Assembly (NCBI GenBank): GCA_965221605.1
Contig: CBDCSK010000016.1
Span: forward strand, 1-64,000
Direction: 5' to 3'
Length of the DNA: 64,000 nt
From: Aldehydirespirator sp965221605
Lineage (GTDB): Bacteria; Actinomycetota; Acidimicrobiia; Acidimicrobiales; Aldehydirespiratoraceae
Shown: positions 7,936 through 15,651 of the stretch, piece by piece
Position numbering within the stretch: position 1 is the first letter of the stretch
How the letters are laid out: every line of letters starts with the position of its first letter
Notes under the pieces: model-generated
The model's database searches: none
What the model was told of the DNA's origin: nothing
The model's input: only the letters and a program-made list of their open reading frames with translations
Program-made: the position numbers and the translations under genes

Positions 7936-8696
7936 ACGGTCACCGGTCCATCGGAGAGGTGCTCTCGCTCCTGTCGACCGAGCATCCAGACCTCACGATC
8001 TCGAAGATCCGCTTCCTGGAGAGCCAGGGCCTGATCTCCCCGCAGCGCACCCCATCGGGCTACCGGAAGTTCTTCGACGCTGACATCGAGAGGCTCAGCT
8101 GGATCCTGGTCCAGCAGCGCGACCATTTCCTGCCCCTCAAGGAGATCAAGCGCCGCCTGGTCGCGGGGGAGGTGCCACCGTCAGCGCTGCGAGCCGCGGC
8201 TGCAGGAGGCGACGACCCGCCGGGGACCCCTTCGCTGTTCGCGTCCCGCCACGACGAAGACGGCGGCGAGGCCGGCGCGGAGGAAACCGAGGAGTCCATG
8301 GAGTCCGTGGAGGACAGCGTGAGCCTCACCGCAGAGGAGCTGGCCCGCGCCGCCGGCCGCGACCTCGACGACATCTACGAGCTCCGACGTCTCGGCCTCA
8401 TCGCCCCGGCGAGCGGATCTCACGGCGACGCCGCCGAGGCCGTGTTCGATCAGGATGCGCTGCTGGTGGCGAGAACGGTCGCCGCCCTGGCCGAGCACGG
8501 CATTCCGGCGCGGAACCTGCGCATGTTCAAGGTCGCCGCCGACCGGGAGGCCGGCGTGTACGAGCAACTGCTCGGGGCTCTCAAGGCCCGCGGCGCCACT
8601 GCGAGACTGCGCGCCGAGTTGACCCAGATCGTGGAGCTGACCGAGTCCCTGCATCGCCTTCTGCTGCGGCGCCTCCTACGGCCGCACCTGGACTGA
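7932..8696 (+). CDS. MerR-family regulator (Rv1828 / FtsR type)
   Basis: The 254-residue DNA-binding protein has an N-terminal MerR helix-turn-helix (IGEVLSLL..., ISKIRFLESQGLISPQRTPSGYRKF), an acidic linker (about 95-135) and a second HTH-like half (LTAEELARAAGRDLDDIYELRRLGLI). This two-part layout and the place right after a GarA-like FHA gene match Rv1828 of M. tuberculosis and FtsR of Corynebacterium, an activator of ftsZ. GTG at 7932 overlaps the FHA stop (GTGA), so translation is coupled. The target genes here are unknown. Confidence 0.8.
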   Translation: MNGHRSIGEVLSLLSTEHPDLTISKIRFLESQGLISPQRTPSGYRKFFDADIERLSWILVQQRDHFLPLKEIKRRLVAGEVPPSALRAAAAGGDDPPGTPSLFASRHDEDGGEAGAEETEESMESVEDSVSLTAEELARAAGRDLDDIYELRRLGLIAPASGSHGDAAEAVFDQDALLVARTVAALAEHGIPARNLRMFKVAADREAGVYEQLLGALKARGATARLRAELTQIVELTESLHRLLLRRLLRPHLD

Positions 8697-8701
8697 GGGC
8701 C

Positions 8702-9289
8702 GTGCCGCCGGTGGCAACCGGACCCGGTGAGCCGCGCGTGCTGCTCACCGAGGAGGAGATCGAGTCCACCGTCGCCCGCCTGGCAGCCGAGATGTCGGCC
8801 CGCTACCACGACGGCGCGGTGCTGGTCGGGGTGCTGCGGGGCAGTGTTCCGTTCCTGGCCGATCTGGTTCGGGCCATGACCGCTCCGGTGAGCGTGGACT
8901 TCATGGCCATCACCCCCTACACACCCGGTTCGGGCCGGGTCCGGCTGCTCAAGGATCTCGATCTCGACATCGCCGGGCGCGACGCGGTGATCGTCGAGGA
9001 CATCGTCGACACCGGTCTGAGCACCGCGTTCTTGCGGACGGAGCTGGAGCGCCGCAACCCCAGGTCGGTGGCGGTGTGCACGCTGCTGGACCGCCGGATC
9101 CGCAGGGTGGTGCCCGTGGAGATCGACTTCGCGGGAGCGGAGGTCGCCGACGCCTTCGTTATCGGCTACGGCCTCGACCATGAGGGCCGTTACCGGAACC
9201 TCCGGCTGGTGGCGGCCGCGGACATGGAATTGCTGGCCGGCGACCCCGACGTGTACGTTCCGGCCTTCTACGGATCAGCCAACCCCTAG
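8702..9289 (+). CDS. hpt: hypoxanthine phosphoribosyltransferase family protein
   Basis: The 195-residue type I phosphoribosyltransferase has the PRPP-binding loop VIVEDIVDTGLST, the AVLVGVLRGSVPFLADLVRAM loop I region, and the purine-binding FVIGYGLDHEGRYRNL typical of HPRT. It salvages hypoxanthine or guanine with PRPP to IMP or GMP. The start is GTG, 5 nt after the MerR gene, so it belongs to the gcvH operon. In many actinobacteria hpt sits beside tilS and ftsH instead, so this location is unusual. Confidence 0.85.
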   Translation: MPPVATGPGEPRVLLTEEEIESTVARLAAEMSARYHDGAVLVGVLRGSVPFLADLVRAMTAPVSVDFMAITPYTPGSGRVRLLKDLDLDIAGRDAVIVEDIVDTGLSTAFLRTELERRNPRSVAVCTLLDRRIRRVVPVEIDFAGAEVADAFVIGYGLDHEGRYRNLRLVAAADMELLAGDPDVYVPAFYGSANP

Positions 9290-9294
9290 CGGAG

Positions 9295-9300
9295 TAGGAT
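9295..9300 (+). promoter_or_regulatory. -10-like box TAGGAT before the DUF151 gene
   Basis: TAGGAT ends 6 nt before the GTG at 9307, the same spacing as at gcvH, uvrA and secG. It may give this gene its own leaderless transcript inside the operon. Confidence 0.35.
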
Positions 9301-9306
9301 GCCGGC

Positions 9307-9804
9307 GTGCAGCAGATGGAACTGCTCGGAGTGCGGGTGGAGCTGCCGTCCAACGCGCCGATCGTCCTGCTGCGGGAGATGTCCGACTCGGCGCGGCTGC
9401 TTCCCATCTTCATCGGCGCGCCCGAGGCGACCGCCATCGCCATCGCCCTCGATGGCATGACCACTCCCCGGCCGATGACCCACGACCTGCTGCGAAACGT
9501 GCTCGAGGAGCTGTCGGCCGACCTCGAGCGGGTGGTGGTGACCGAGCTGCGGGAGAAGACCTTCTTCGCCGAGTTGCACCTGCTCCGCGACGGCAGCCGG
9601 TTCGTGCTGTCGAGCCGCCCTTCCGATGCCATCGCCCTAGCGGCCCGCACCGGCACGCCGATCTTCGCCGAGGAGTCGGTGATAGCGGAGGCCGGCTACA
9701 CCGCGGAGGGCACCGCCGCGGCCCAGGAGCCGCCTGCCGAAGAGGTGGTGGAGCAGTTCCGGGAGTTCATCGACTCGGTCTCTCCCGAGGACTTCGGCAC
9801 CTAG
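9307..9804 (+). CDS. bifunctional nuclease family protein (DUF151)
   Basis: The 165-residue protein matches DUF151/BFN: PIVLLREMSDSARLLPIFIGAPEATAIAIAL, then TPRPMTHDLL and the SSRPSDAIALAARTGTPIFAEESVIAEAG core. The family includes a plant nuclease, and it lies between two MerR genes in mycobacteria (Rv1829); its bacterial role is not established. An acidic tail (about 135-165) follows the core. The arrangement MerR - DUF151 - MerR is kept here with hpt inserted. Confidence 0.85.
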   Translation: MQQMELLGVRVELPSNAPIVLLREMSDSARLLPIFIGAPEATAIAIALDGMTTPRPMTHDLLRNVLEELSADLERVVVTELREKTFFAELHLLRDGSRFVLSSRPSDAIALAARTGTPIFAEESVIAEAGYTAEGTAAAQEPPAEEVVEQFREFIDSVSPEDFGT

Positions 9805-9863
9805 CAGCCGGCGACCCCGGCTACTCGAATGGCCGCGAGGAGCGGCCTGTCAAGCGTCGGTGT

Positions 9864-9892
9864 TTGACTCGCGCGCCGGTACACCGTAGAGT
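9864..9892 (+). promoter_or_regulatory. sigma-70 type promoter for the second MerR gene
   Basis: TTGACT (9864-9869) and TAGAGT (9887-9892) are separated by exactly 17 nt in the 174-nt gap before the second MerR gene. This is the best -35/-10 pair in the region and implies separate transcription of that gene. Confidence 0.65.
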
Positions 9893-9978
9893 CTCCACAG
9901 GTGACAGCGTCGTAATTCCGATGCTGTCATTGCTTTCGGGGTCCGAGACGGACCCAGGGACGAGCAAGGGAGCAGTTC

Positions 9979-10467
9979 GTGGACCGTGACATGGCGCAGC
10001 CTCAGGGGTACAGCGCGAAGCTCACCGCCGATGTCGTCGACATCACCTACCGGCAGCTCGACTACTGGGCCCGCACCGATCTCATCACTCCCTCCCTCGT
10101 CCAGGCCACCGGCAGCGGGAGCCGCCGCCTGTACAGCTACGACGACCTGGTCAGGCTGAAGGTGATCAAGCGGCTGCTCGACAACGGCATCAAGCTCGAG
10201 AAGGTGCGGGCCATCTTCGACTACGTCCGCAACGAGCTGGGAGAGGACATCTCCTCCGCGAATCTGGTCATCGACGGGGCCAACGCCGCCATCGTGCGCA
10301 GCCAGGACGACCTCATCGACGCCCTCCAGCGCGGCCAGGGCGTGCTACCGCTTTCGAACATCGGGCGCGAGGTGGATGCAGCCATTGTCGAGCTCCACCC
10401 CTCCGTCGCCGGCGAGAGCGACGAGGACGAAGAAGGCGACGCTCAAGCCGCAGTCGGCGAGTACTGA
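9979..10467 (+). CDS. MerR-family regulator (Rv1830 type)
   Basis: The 162-residue protein has one MerR HTH (YSAKLTADVVDITYRQLDYWARTDLITPSL, then SGSRRLYSYDDLVRLKVIKRLLDNGIKLEKVR) followed by a short dimer or effector region and an acidic tail. The family usually follows DUF151 in the actinobacterial gcvH cluster. The start is GTG at 9979, with ATG at 9991 as alternative. It has its own promoter (9864-9892) and an 86-nt leader. The ligand is unknown. Confidence 0.85.
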   Translation: MDRDMAQPQGYSAKLTADVVDITYRQLDYWARTDLITPSLVQATGSGSRRLYSYDDLVRLKVIKRLLDNGIKLEKVRAIFDYVRNELGEDISSANLVIDGANAAIVRSQDDLIDALQRGQGVLPLSNIGREVDAAIVELHPSVAGESDEDEEGDAQAAVGEY

Positions 10468-10482
10468 GAGGCCGAGCGGCGC

Positions 10483-10803
10483 GTGGATTTCGCCCACCCC
10501 TCCGAGCAGGCGTTCGCTGGCCTGCTCGACTCCTACGGCATCCGCTGGGAGTACGAGCCGCGGATGTTCGTGCTTGAGCGCGACTCGAGCGGGAACACCG
10601 CCTGCGGATTCACGCCGGACTTCTACTTGCCCGACTTCGACACCTACGTGGAGCTCACCACCCTGCGTCAGCGGCTCGTCAACCGCAAGAAGCAGAAGCT
10701 GAGACTGCTGGCCGAGAACTACCCCGATGTTCAGGTCATGTTCCTGAACCGCCGCGACATGGAGTGGATCGGCCGCAAGTACGGGCTCCCAGTCGCCGCC
10801 TGA
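10483..10803 (+). CDS. small PD-(D/E)XK-like protein, function unknown
   Basis: The 106-residue protein looks like a minimal restriction-nuclease fold: a helix (SEQAFAGLLDSYGIRWEYEPR), a strand, then GFTPDFYLPDFDTYVELTTLRQ and a last strand (DVQVMFLNRRDMEWIG). PDF and VEL match the metal-binding Asp and Glu, but the usual catalytic Lys two residues after the Glu is Thr here. It sits between the MerR gene (15 nt upstream) and gcvT (14 nt downstream), probably on the same transcript. Whether it cuts nucleic acid is unknown. Confidence 0.6.
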   Translation: MDFAHPSEQAFAGLLDSYGIRWEYEPRMFVLERDSSGNTACGFTPDFYLPDFDTYVELTTLRQRLVNRKKQKLRLLAENYPDVQVMFLNRRDMEWIGRKYGLPVAA

Positions 10804-10817
10804 GCCAGACCCTCGCC

Positions 10818-11891
10818 ATGTCCGAGTTGCGGCGCTCCCCACTGCACGATGTGCACGCCCGGTCCGGCGCGAAGCTCGTGCCGTTCGGGGGCTGGGAGAT
10901 GCCCCTCCAGTACGAGACCGGCACGGTGTCCGAGCACATGGACTGCCGCACGGGGGCCGCCCTGTTCGACGTGTCGCACCTGGGGACGGTGCGGGCGCGG
11001 GGCTCCGGCGCGTACCGCGCCCTGCAGCGGGCCCTGACCAACGACCTGGACCGGATCGCGGTCGGGTCGGCCCAGTACACCCACCTGCTGGACGCCGCCG
11101 ACGCGTCGGTGCTCGACGACATCATCGTGTGGTGGATAGGTGACGACCACTTCGATGTGATGCCCAACGCCTCCAACACCGACCGGGTCGTCAACGCCCT
11201 CCGCGAGGGGGCGGACGGTCTGGAAGTGGCCGACGTGACCGCCACCCGAGCCGTCATCGCGGTGCAGGGTCCCGAAGCCCGGGCCCGGCTAGCGGCCGCG
11301 GGCGGCGATGAGGTGGCCTCCGTCGGGCGGTTCAAAGTGAGCGCCGGCCGCTTCGGCGAGATCCCGGTCACCGTGGCCGGCACCGGTTACACCGGCGAGG
11401 ACGGCGTCGAGATGGCCGTCGGCGTCGAGGACGCCCCCGCCGTGTGGCAGAGCCTGGTCGACGCAGGGGTCACGCCGGCCGGTCTCGGAGCGCGCGACAC
11501 CTTGCGCCTGGAGGCGGGCCTGCCCCTGCACGGCCACGAGCTCGGTCCTGGCATCACCCCTCTTCAGGCCGGTCTGGGCTGGGTCGTGCGCTGGGACAAG
11601 GGCGACTTCCGGGGCCGGGATGCACTGGAGGCCGAGCGGTCGGCCGGACCGCACCGGCGGCTTCGGGGCCTGCTGGCCGACAAGGGCCGCCCGCCTCGCG
11701 ACGGGTGCGCGGTCCGGCGAGGCGGCGACGAGGTCGGGGTGGTCACCAGCGGAAACTTCTCGCCGGTGCTGGGCCAGGGCGTTGCGCTGGCCTTCCTGGC
11801 GCCCGACGTCAGTGTGGGCGACGAGGTCGTCATCGATGTCCGGGGCCGGGATCTGCCGGCACAGGTGGTGAAGCCACCCTTCCACCGCTGA
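10818..11891 (+). CDS. gcvT: glycine cleavage system T protein (aminomethyltransferase)
   Basis: The 357-residue protein moves the methylene group from the H-protein aminomethyl-lipoate to tetrahydrofolate and releases ammonia. Hallmarks: SPLHDVHARSGAKLVPFGGWEMPLQY at the start, FDVSHLG, the VQGP and TGYTGEDG motifs, and LGARDTLRLEAGLPLHGHEL (the Asp and Arg of the folate site). ATG at 10818 is chosen because it gives the usual GcvT N-terminus; longer in-frame starts have no family support. It follows the small nuclease-like gene by 14 nt. Confidence 0.95.
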   Translation: MSELRRSPLHDVHARSGAKLVPFGGWEMPLQYETGTVSEHMDCRTGAALFDVSHLGTVRARGSGAYRALQRALTNDLDRIAVGSAQYTHLLDAADASVLDDIIVWWIGDDHFDVMPNASNTDRVVNALREGADGLEVADVTATRAVIAVQGPEARARLAAAGGDEVASVGRFKVSAGRFGEIPVTVAGTGYTGEDGVEMAVGVEDAPAVWQSLVDAGVTPAGLGARDTLRLEAGLPLHGHELGPGITPLQAGLGWVVRWDKGDFRGRDALEAERSAGPHRRLRGLLADKGRPPRDGCAVRRGGDEVGVVTSGNFSPVLGQGVALAFLAPDVSVGDEVVIDVRGRDLPAQVVKPPFHR

Positions 11892-11907
11892 CCGCGCCTT
11901 CGGCCGT

Positions 11908-11961
11908 CCCGGCCGGCGGGTCCTGTCGCTGGATTGCCTTCCCGGCCGGCGGGTCCTGTCG
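11908..11961 (+). repeat. 21-bp unit in two direct copies
   Basis: CCCGGCCGGCGGGTCCTGTCG occurs at 11908-11928 and 11941-11961. The second copy runs into the larger repeat at 11952-12024, so the first looks like a partial duplicate of that element's left edge. Confidence 0.8.
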
Positions 11962-12024
11962 TCGAGGCCGTCCGACCGACGGGGCTTCGCCCCATTGTCG
12001 GTCGGCCGTTCCTCGCCGCCACCC
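11952..12024 (+). repeat. 73-bp hairpin repeat, copy A (downstream side of aroC)
   Basis: Identical in all 73 bases to 13207-13279. It holds a strong hairpin: CCGACCGAC (11972-11980) with GTCGGTCGG (11997-12005), and inside it GGGGC (11981-11985) with GCCCC (11989-11993) around a TTC loop, leaving only an ATT bulge. It lies between convergent gcvT and aroC and could also terminate transcription. Confidence 0.9.
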
Positions 12025-12047
12025 CCCGGCCTCGCCGGTCGCGCTAC

Positions 12048-13154
12048 TTAGGGACGTTCGGGGAGAGGTGGGAGTACGTCTACTGCTTGCTGGCGGAGCC
12101 AGTGGTCGGCCAGCACTAGCAGTGCCATGGCCTCGACCATGGGCACCGCTCGGGGTAGCACGCACGGGTCGTGCCGGCCGCGGGCGGCCAGTGTGGTGGC
12201 CTCGCCTTCGCGGGTGACCGTCTGCTGCTGTGAGGCAATGGTGGACGTGGGCTTGAACGCCACCCGGATCAGGATGTCCTCGTCGTTGGAGATGCCGCCC
12301 TGGACCCCGCCAGAGCGATTGGATGCGGTGCGGATCCCATCGTCGTCGCCCGGTGTGAACGGATCGTTGTGGGTCAGGCCGGTGAGGCGGGTGCCGGCGA
12401 AGCCGCTGCCGATCTCGAAGCCCTTGGCGGCCGGCAGCGACAGCATGGCCCCGGCCAGGCTGGCATCGAGCTTGTCGAACACCGGCTCGCCGAGTCCGGC
12501 GGGCACGCCGCGGCACACGCACTCAACGACGCCGCCGAGCGAGTCGCCGTCACGTCGGGCCGCCTCGATGGCCTCGATCATCTGCTCGGCCGCGGCCGGG
12601 TCCGGGCAGCGGGTGGGACCGGCCTCGACGTCGTCGCGGGTGACCGCGCCCGGATCGGTGGCCGCTTCGATGTCGTTAACCGACTGGACCCAGCCCAGCA
12701 CCTCGACGCCGGCGGCGACCTGGAGCAGCTTGCGGGCGATGGCGGCTGCCGCCACCCGGCCGACGGTCTCGCGCGCCGAGGCCCGGCCCCCGCCGGTCCA
12801 GTCGCGGAAGCCGTACTTGACGTCGTAGGTGTAGTCGGCGTGGGAGGGCCGGTACACGTCCCGCAGGTGCTCGTAGGCCTCCGGGCGGGCGTCCTTGTTG
12901 CGCACCAGCACTGCGATGGGCGTTCCGGTCGTGTAGCCGCCGAAGACCCCCGAGACGATCTCGGCGGTGTCGGACTCGGCCCGCTGGGTCACCAGCCGGC
13001 TCTGGCCCGGACGGCGCCGGTCGAGGTCGGCCTGAACCTCTGCGAGGTCGAGGGCCAGCCTGGGCGGGCAGCCGTCGACGACGACGCCTACCGCGCCGCC
13101 GTGCGACTCGCCGAAGGTGGTGACCCGGAACAGGGTCCCGAACGTGCTGGCCAT
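12048..13154 (-). CDS. aroC: chorismate synthase
   Basis: The 368-residue enzyme converts EPSP to chorismate with reduced FMN, the last shikimate step. Signatures: FRVTTFGESHGGAVGVVVDGCPP, GQSRLVTQRAESD, PSHADYTYDVKYGFRDWTGGGRASARET, and SNRSGGVQGGISNDEDI. ATG at 13154 gives the family N-terminus MASTFGTLFRVTTFGESHG; the open frame continues upstream only through the repeat. The usual actinobacterial neighbours aroK and aroB are absent. The gene stands alone between two direct copies of a 73-bp hairpin repeat. Confidence 0.95.
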   Translation of the reverse strand: MASTFGTLFRVTTFGESHGGAVGVVVDGCPPRLALDLAEVQADLDRRRPGQSRLVTQRAESDTAEIVSGVFGGYTTGTPIAVLVRNKDARPEAYEHLRDVYRPSHADYTYDVKYGFRDWTGGGRASARETVGRVAAAAIARKLLQVAAGVEVLGWVQSVNDIEAATDPGAVTRDDVEAGPTRCPDPAAAEQMIEAIEAARRDGDSLGGVVECVCRGVPAGLGEPVFDKLDASLAGAMLSLPAAKGFEIGSGFAGTRLTGLTHNDPFTPGDDDGIRTASNRSGGVQGGISNDEDILIRVAFKPTSTIASQQQTVTREGEATTLAARGRHDPCVLPRAVPMVEAMALLVLADHWLRQQAVDVLPPLPERP

Positions 13155-13206
13155 ATGTCCAGCATACGGACCGCCTCTCCTGGCAGGTGGGTCTGTCCGG
13201 CCGGCT

Positions 13207-13279
13207 GGTCCTGTCGTCGAGGCCGTCCGACCGACGGGGCTTCGCCCCATTGTCGGTCGGCCGTTCCTCGCCGCCACCC
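13207..13279 (+). repeat. 73-bp hairpin repeat, copy B (upstream side of aroC)
   Basis: Same orientation and sequence as 11952-12024, 52 nt upstream of the aroC start and downstream of the mycothione reductase gene. The two copies bracket aroC as direct repeats 1.2 kb apart. Confidence 0.9.
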
Positions 13280-13359
13280 GCCGGCCTCGCCCTCGCGCCC
13301 GGGGCGGTCCCTGTGCGCGCCGCTGGCTGGCCGACCTGGTCGGGACCTGAGGGGCTTGT

Positions 13360-14721
13360 CTAGAGCTCTAGTAGGGCCTGTTCGACCACTTCGGGGAGAG
13401 CGGGGTGGATGTAGTACTGGTGGCGGGCCATCTGGTCGACGGTCAGGTCGAAGTGCATCCCCTGGATCAGCTGCTGGATGAGCGTGGACGCCTGGGGGCC
13501 GATGATGTGGGCACCGAGCAGGCGGCGGGTCTCGGGGTGCGCGATCACCTTGACCGCGCTTGAGGTGTCCTCCATGGCCCAGCCGTAGGCGGCCGAGCTG
13601 AAGGGTTGAACGTGGCTGAGGTAAGGGAGGCCGCGCTGCTGGCACTCCCGCTCGGTGAGGCCGACGCTGGCCACCTGGGGATGGCCGAACACTGCGTGGG
13701 GGATGAAGCGGTGGTCGACCCGGATCGGGTCGCCGGGATGGGACAGGTTGTGGCTCACCACCCGGGCCTCGTGGTTGGCGACGTGCTTGAGCTGGACGGG
13801 GTTGGTGATGTCGCCCAGCGCCCACACGCCCTCGGCGGAGGTCCGGAGTTGGTCGTCGGTGACCACATAGCCGGCCGGGTCGGTGTCGATCCCCGCGGCG
13901 GCCACCTCGAGCCGGTCGCTGTTGGGTATCCGGCCGGTGGCCACCAGTAGCTCGTCGGCTCGCAGCTCACTGCGCCTGCCTTCGGAGTCCTGCACCTGGA
14001 GCACTACTTCGGAGCCTTCCCGGCGGGCAGTCAGAATCCGGGTGTTGAGGCGCACATCGAAACGGCGGCTGTAGGCGGCGGTGAAGCGGCTGCGGATCTC
14101 GCCGTCCTCGCGACGCAGGAAGGTGTCGCCCCGCAGTACGAACGTGACCTGAGAGCCGAAGGCGCCCATTACCGACCCCAGTTCGGCCGCGATATAGCCC
14201 CCTCCAAGCACCAGAAGGCGCTCGGGAAGGTCTTCGAGCCGCATGATCGTGTCGGAGGTGCGGTAGCCGCAGGTGGCGAGACCGTCCACATCGGGAATGG
14301 CGGGCCGGGCTCCCGCCGCCACCACGATCCGCCCGGCGGTGATCGTCTCGCCGCCGACCGCCACCATGCGGGGTCCGATGAAGCGAGCGGTGTCGGTGTA
14401 GACGGTCACGTTGGGCAGTCCCTGCCGATAGTCGAGCCCGCCCTCGGCGATCGGGTCGATCCGGCCGAAGATCCGGTCCCGCACCGCGGGCCAGTCGGCG
14501 CCCTCGAAGCGGGTATGGACCCCAAGGCGCTCGGAGTCGGCGGTCAGTTCGGCCACCTCGGCGGCGTACACGAACATCTTGGACGGGATGCATCCCACGT
14601 TGAGGCAGGTGCCGCCGAACAGGCCGTGCTCTGCGATGGCGATGTCCCAGTCGTCGTGCTCGGGCCCGATCACCGAGTTGCCCGAGCCCGCGCCGATGAT
14701 CAGCAGGTCGAACCGGCGCAA
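13360..14721 (-). CDS. mtr: mycothione reductase
   Basis: The 453-residue FAD/NADPH disulfide reductase keeps mycothiol reduced. FAD site: LLIIGAGSGNS; redox pair in GGTCLNVGCIPSKM (Cys39, Cys44); NADPH site LVLGGGYIAAELGSV; the FAD motif TSAEGVWALGD; and the C-terminal HPALPEVVEQALLEL with the catalytic His. FGGTCLNVGCIPSKMFVYAAEVAEL and GWAMEDTS distinguish Mtr from dihydrolipoamide dehydrogenase. TTG at 14721 is chosen because it is 5 nt after the enoyl-CoA hydratase stop and gives the normal start; no ATG or GTG fits. It implies that the organism makes mycothiol. Confidence 0.88.
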   Translation of the reverse strand: MRRFDLLIIGAGSGNSVIGPEHDDWDIAIAEHGLFGGTCLNVGCIPSKMFVYAAEVAELTADSERLGVHTRFEGADWPAVRDRIFGRIDPIAEGGLDYRQGLPNVTVYTDTARFIGPRMVAVGGETITAGRIVVAAGARPAIPDVDGLATCGYRTSDTIMRLEDLPERLLVLGGGYIAAELGSVMGAFGSQVTFVLRGDTFLRREDGEIRSRFTAAYSRRFDVRLNTRILTARREGSEVVLQVQDSEGRRSELRADELLVATGRIPNSDRLEVAAAGIDTDPAGYVVTDDQLRTSAEGVWALGDITNPVQLKHVANHEARVVSHNLSHPGDPIRVDHRFIPHAVFGHPQVASVGLTERECQQRGLPYLSHVQPFSSAAYGWAMEDTSSAVKVIAHPETRRLLGAHIIGPQASTLIQQLIQGMHFDLTVDQMARHQYYIHPALPEVVEQALLEL

Positions 14722-14726
14722 CGGCG

Positions 14727-15524
14727 TCAGGTCCCGGTGAAGTTGGGGGGACGCTTCTCGGCGAAGGCCTTCGGGCCCTCCTTGGCGTCGTTGGAACGGA
14801 ACACGGCCTGGCCGTAGTCCCACTCGTGGCGCAGGGCCTCGTCGAGCTCCATGCCGTCGCACTCGTGCAGCGTGCGGGTGATGGCCACGGTGGCCAGCGG
14901 GCCGCATGACGCCACCGCCCGGGCCAGCTCCATCGCCTTGTCGAGGACCTGGCCGTCGGGGACCACATGACCTATCAGGCCGATCTCCAGCGCCTCAGCG
15001 GCCGTGATGTGCTTGCCGGTGAGCAGGACCTCGGCCGCGTGGGTGTAGGGGATCTGGCGGGGCAGCCGCACCGCCGAGCCACCCATCGGGTACAGCGACC
15101 ATCGGGCCTCGCTCACCCCGAAGCGGGCCGACTCGCCGGCCACCCTGATCTCCATGGCCTGGAGGAGCTCGGTGCCGCCGGCGATGGCCACGCCCTCCAC
15201 CGCGGCCACGATCGGCTTGGTCGGCCGGTAGTGGCGGAACAGGGCCTTGTGGATGATGTCGGGGTCCTCGGCCATGCGGGCTCTGTGATCCAGCGGGTCG
15301 GAGTCGACGGCGTCGCCGGCCATGGCCCGCAGATCCGCGCCCGCACAGAAGTTGCCGCCCGCCCCGGTCACCACGATGCAGCGCACGTCGGGATCGTTGG
15401 AGGCCTCCTCGTAGGCGTCGTACATGCGGATGAGCATCGGCCCGCTGAGGGCGTTCATCCGCGCCGGCCGGTTCATGGTGATGGTCATCACATGGCCGTC
15501 GCGTTCGATTAGAGCGTCGGGCAT
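14727..15524 (-). CDS. enoyl-CoA hydratase/isomerase family protein
   Basis: The 265-residue crotonase-fold protein carries the oxyanion-hole segments NFCAGADLRAM and EGVAIAGGTELL, and GVSEARWSLYPMGG with a Glu at the second catalytic position. The family hydrates or isomerises acyl-CoA esters; the substrate cannot be told. The start has AGGGAGA just upstream. It precedes mycothione reductase by 5 nt and probably shares its transcript, although no functional link is evident. A dispersed repeat lies upstream at 15586-15620. Confidence 0.85.
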   Translation of the reverse strand: MPDALIERDGHVMTITMNRPARMNALSGPMLIRMYDAYEEASNDPDVRCIVVTGAGGNFCAGADLRAMAGDAVDSDPLDHRARMAEDPDIIHKALFRHYRPTKPIVAAVEGVAIAGGTELLQAMEIRVAGESARFGVSEARWSLYPMGGSAVRLPRQIPYTHAAEVLLTGKHITAAEALEIGLIGHVVPDGQVLDKAMELARAVASCGPLATVAITRTLHECDGMELDEALRHEWDYGQAVFRSNDAKEGPKAFAEKRPPNFTGT

Positions 15525-15585
15525 TTGGGTCTCCCTGCGGATCAGGGCGCGGAGCGCCGTCCTCAGCCTTCGAGGACCTGTCTAT

Positions 15586-15620
15586 CCCGCTCTTGTTCGC
15601 TGCGCTCACGGGCCGCTCGG
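15586..15620 (-). repeat. dispersed intergenic repeat, copy 4
   Basis: On the minus strand this is the same 35-bp element as at 48619-48653 (exact) and 40208-40242 / 40257-40291 (differing at a few bases). Identity with the copy before uvrC extends over 49 bp. It lies between gcvP and the enoyl-CoA hydratase gene. Confidence 0.85.
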
Positions 15621-15651
15621 GCCACGGCCTCGCTCATCGCCTGTTGACACC

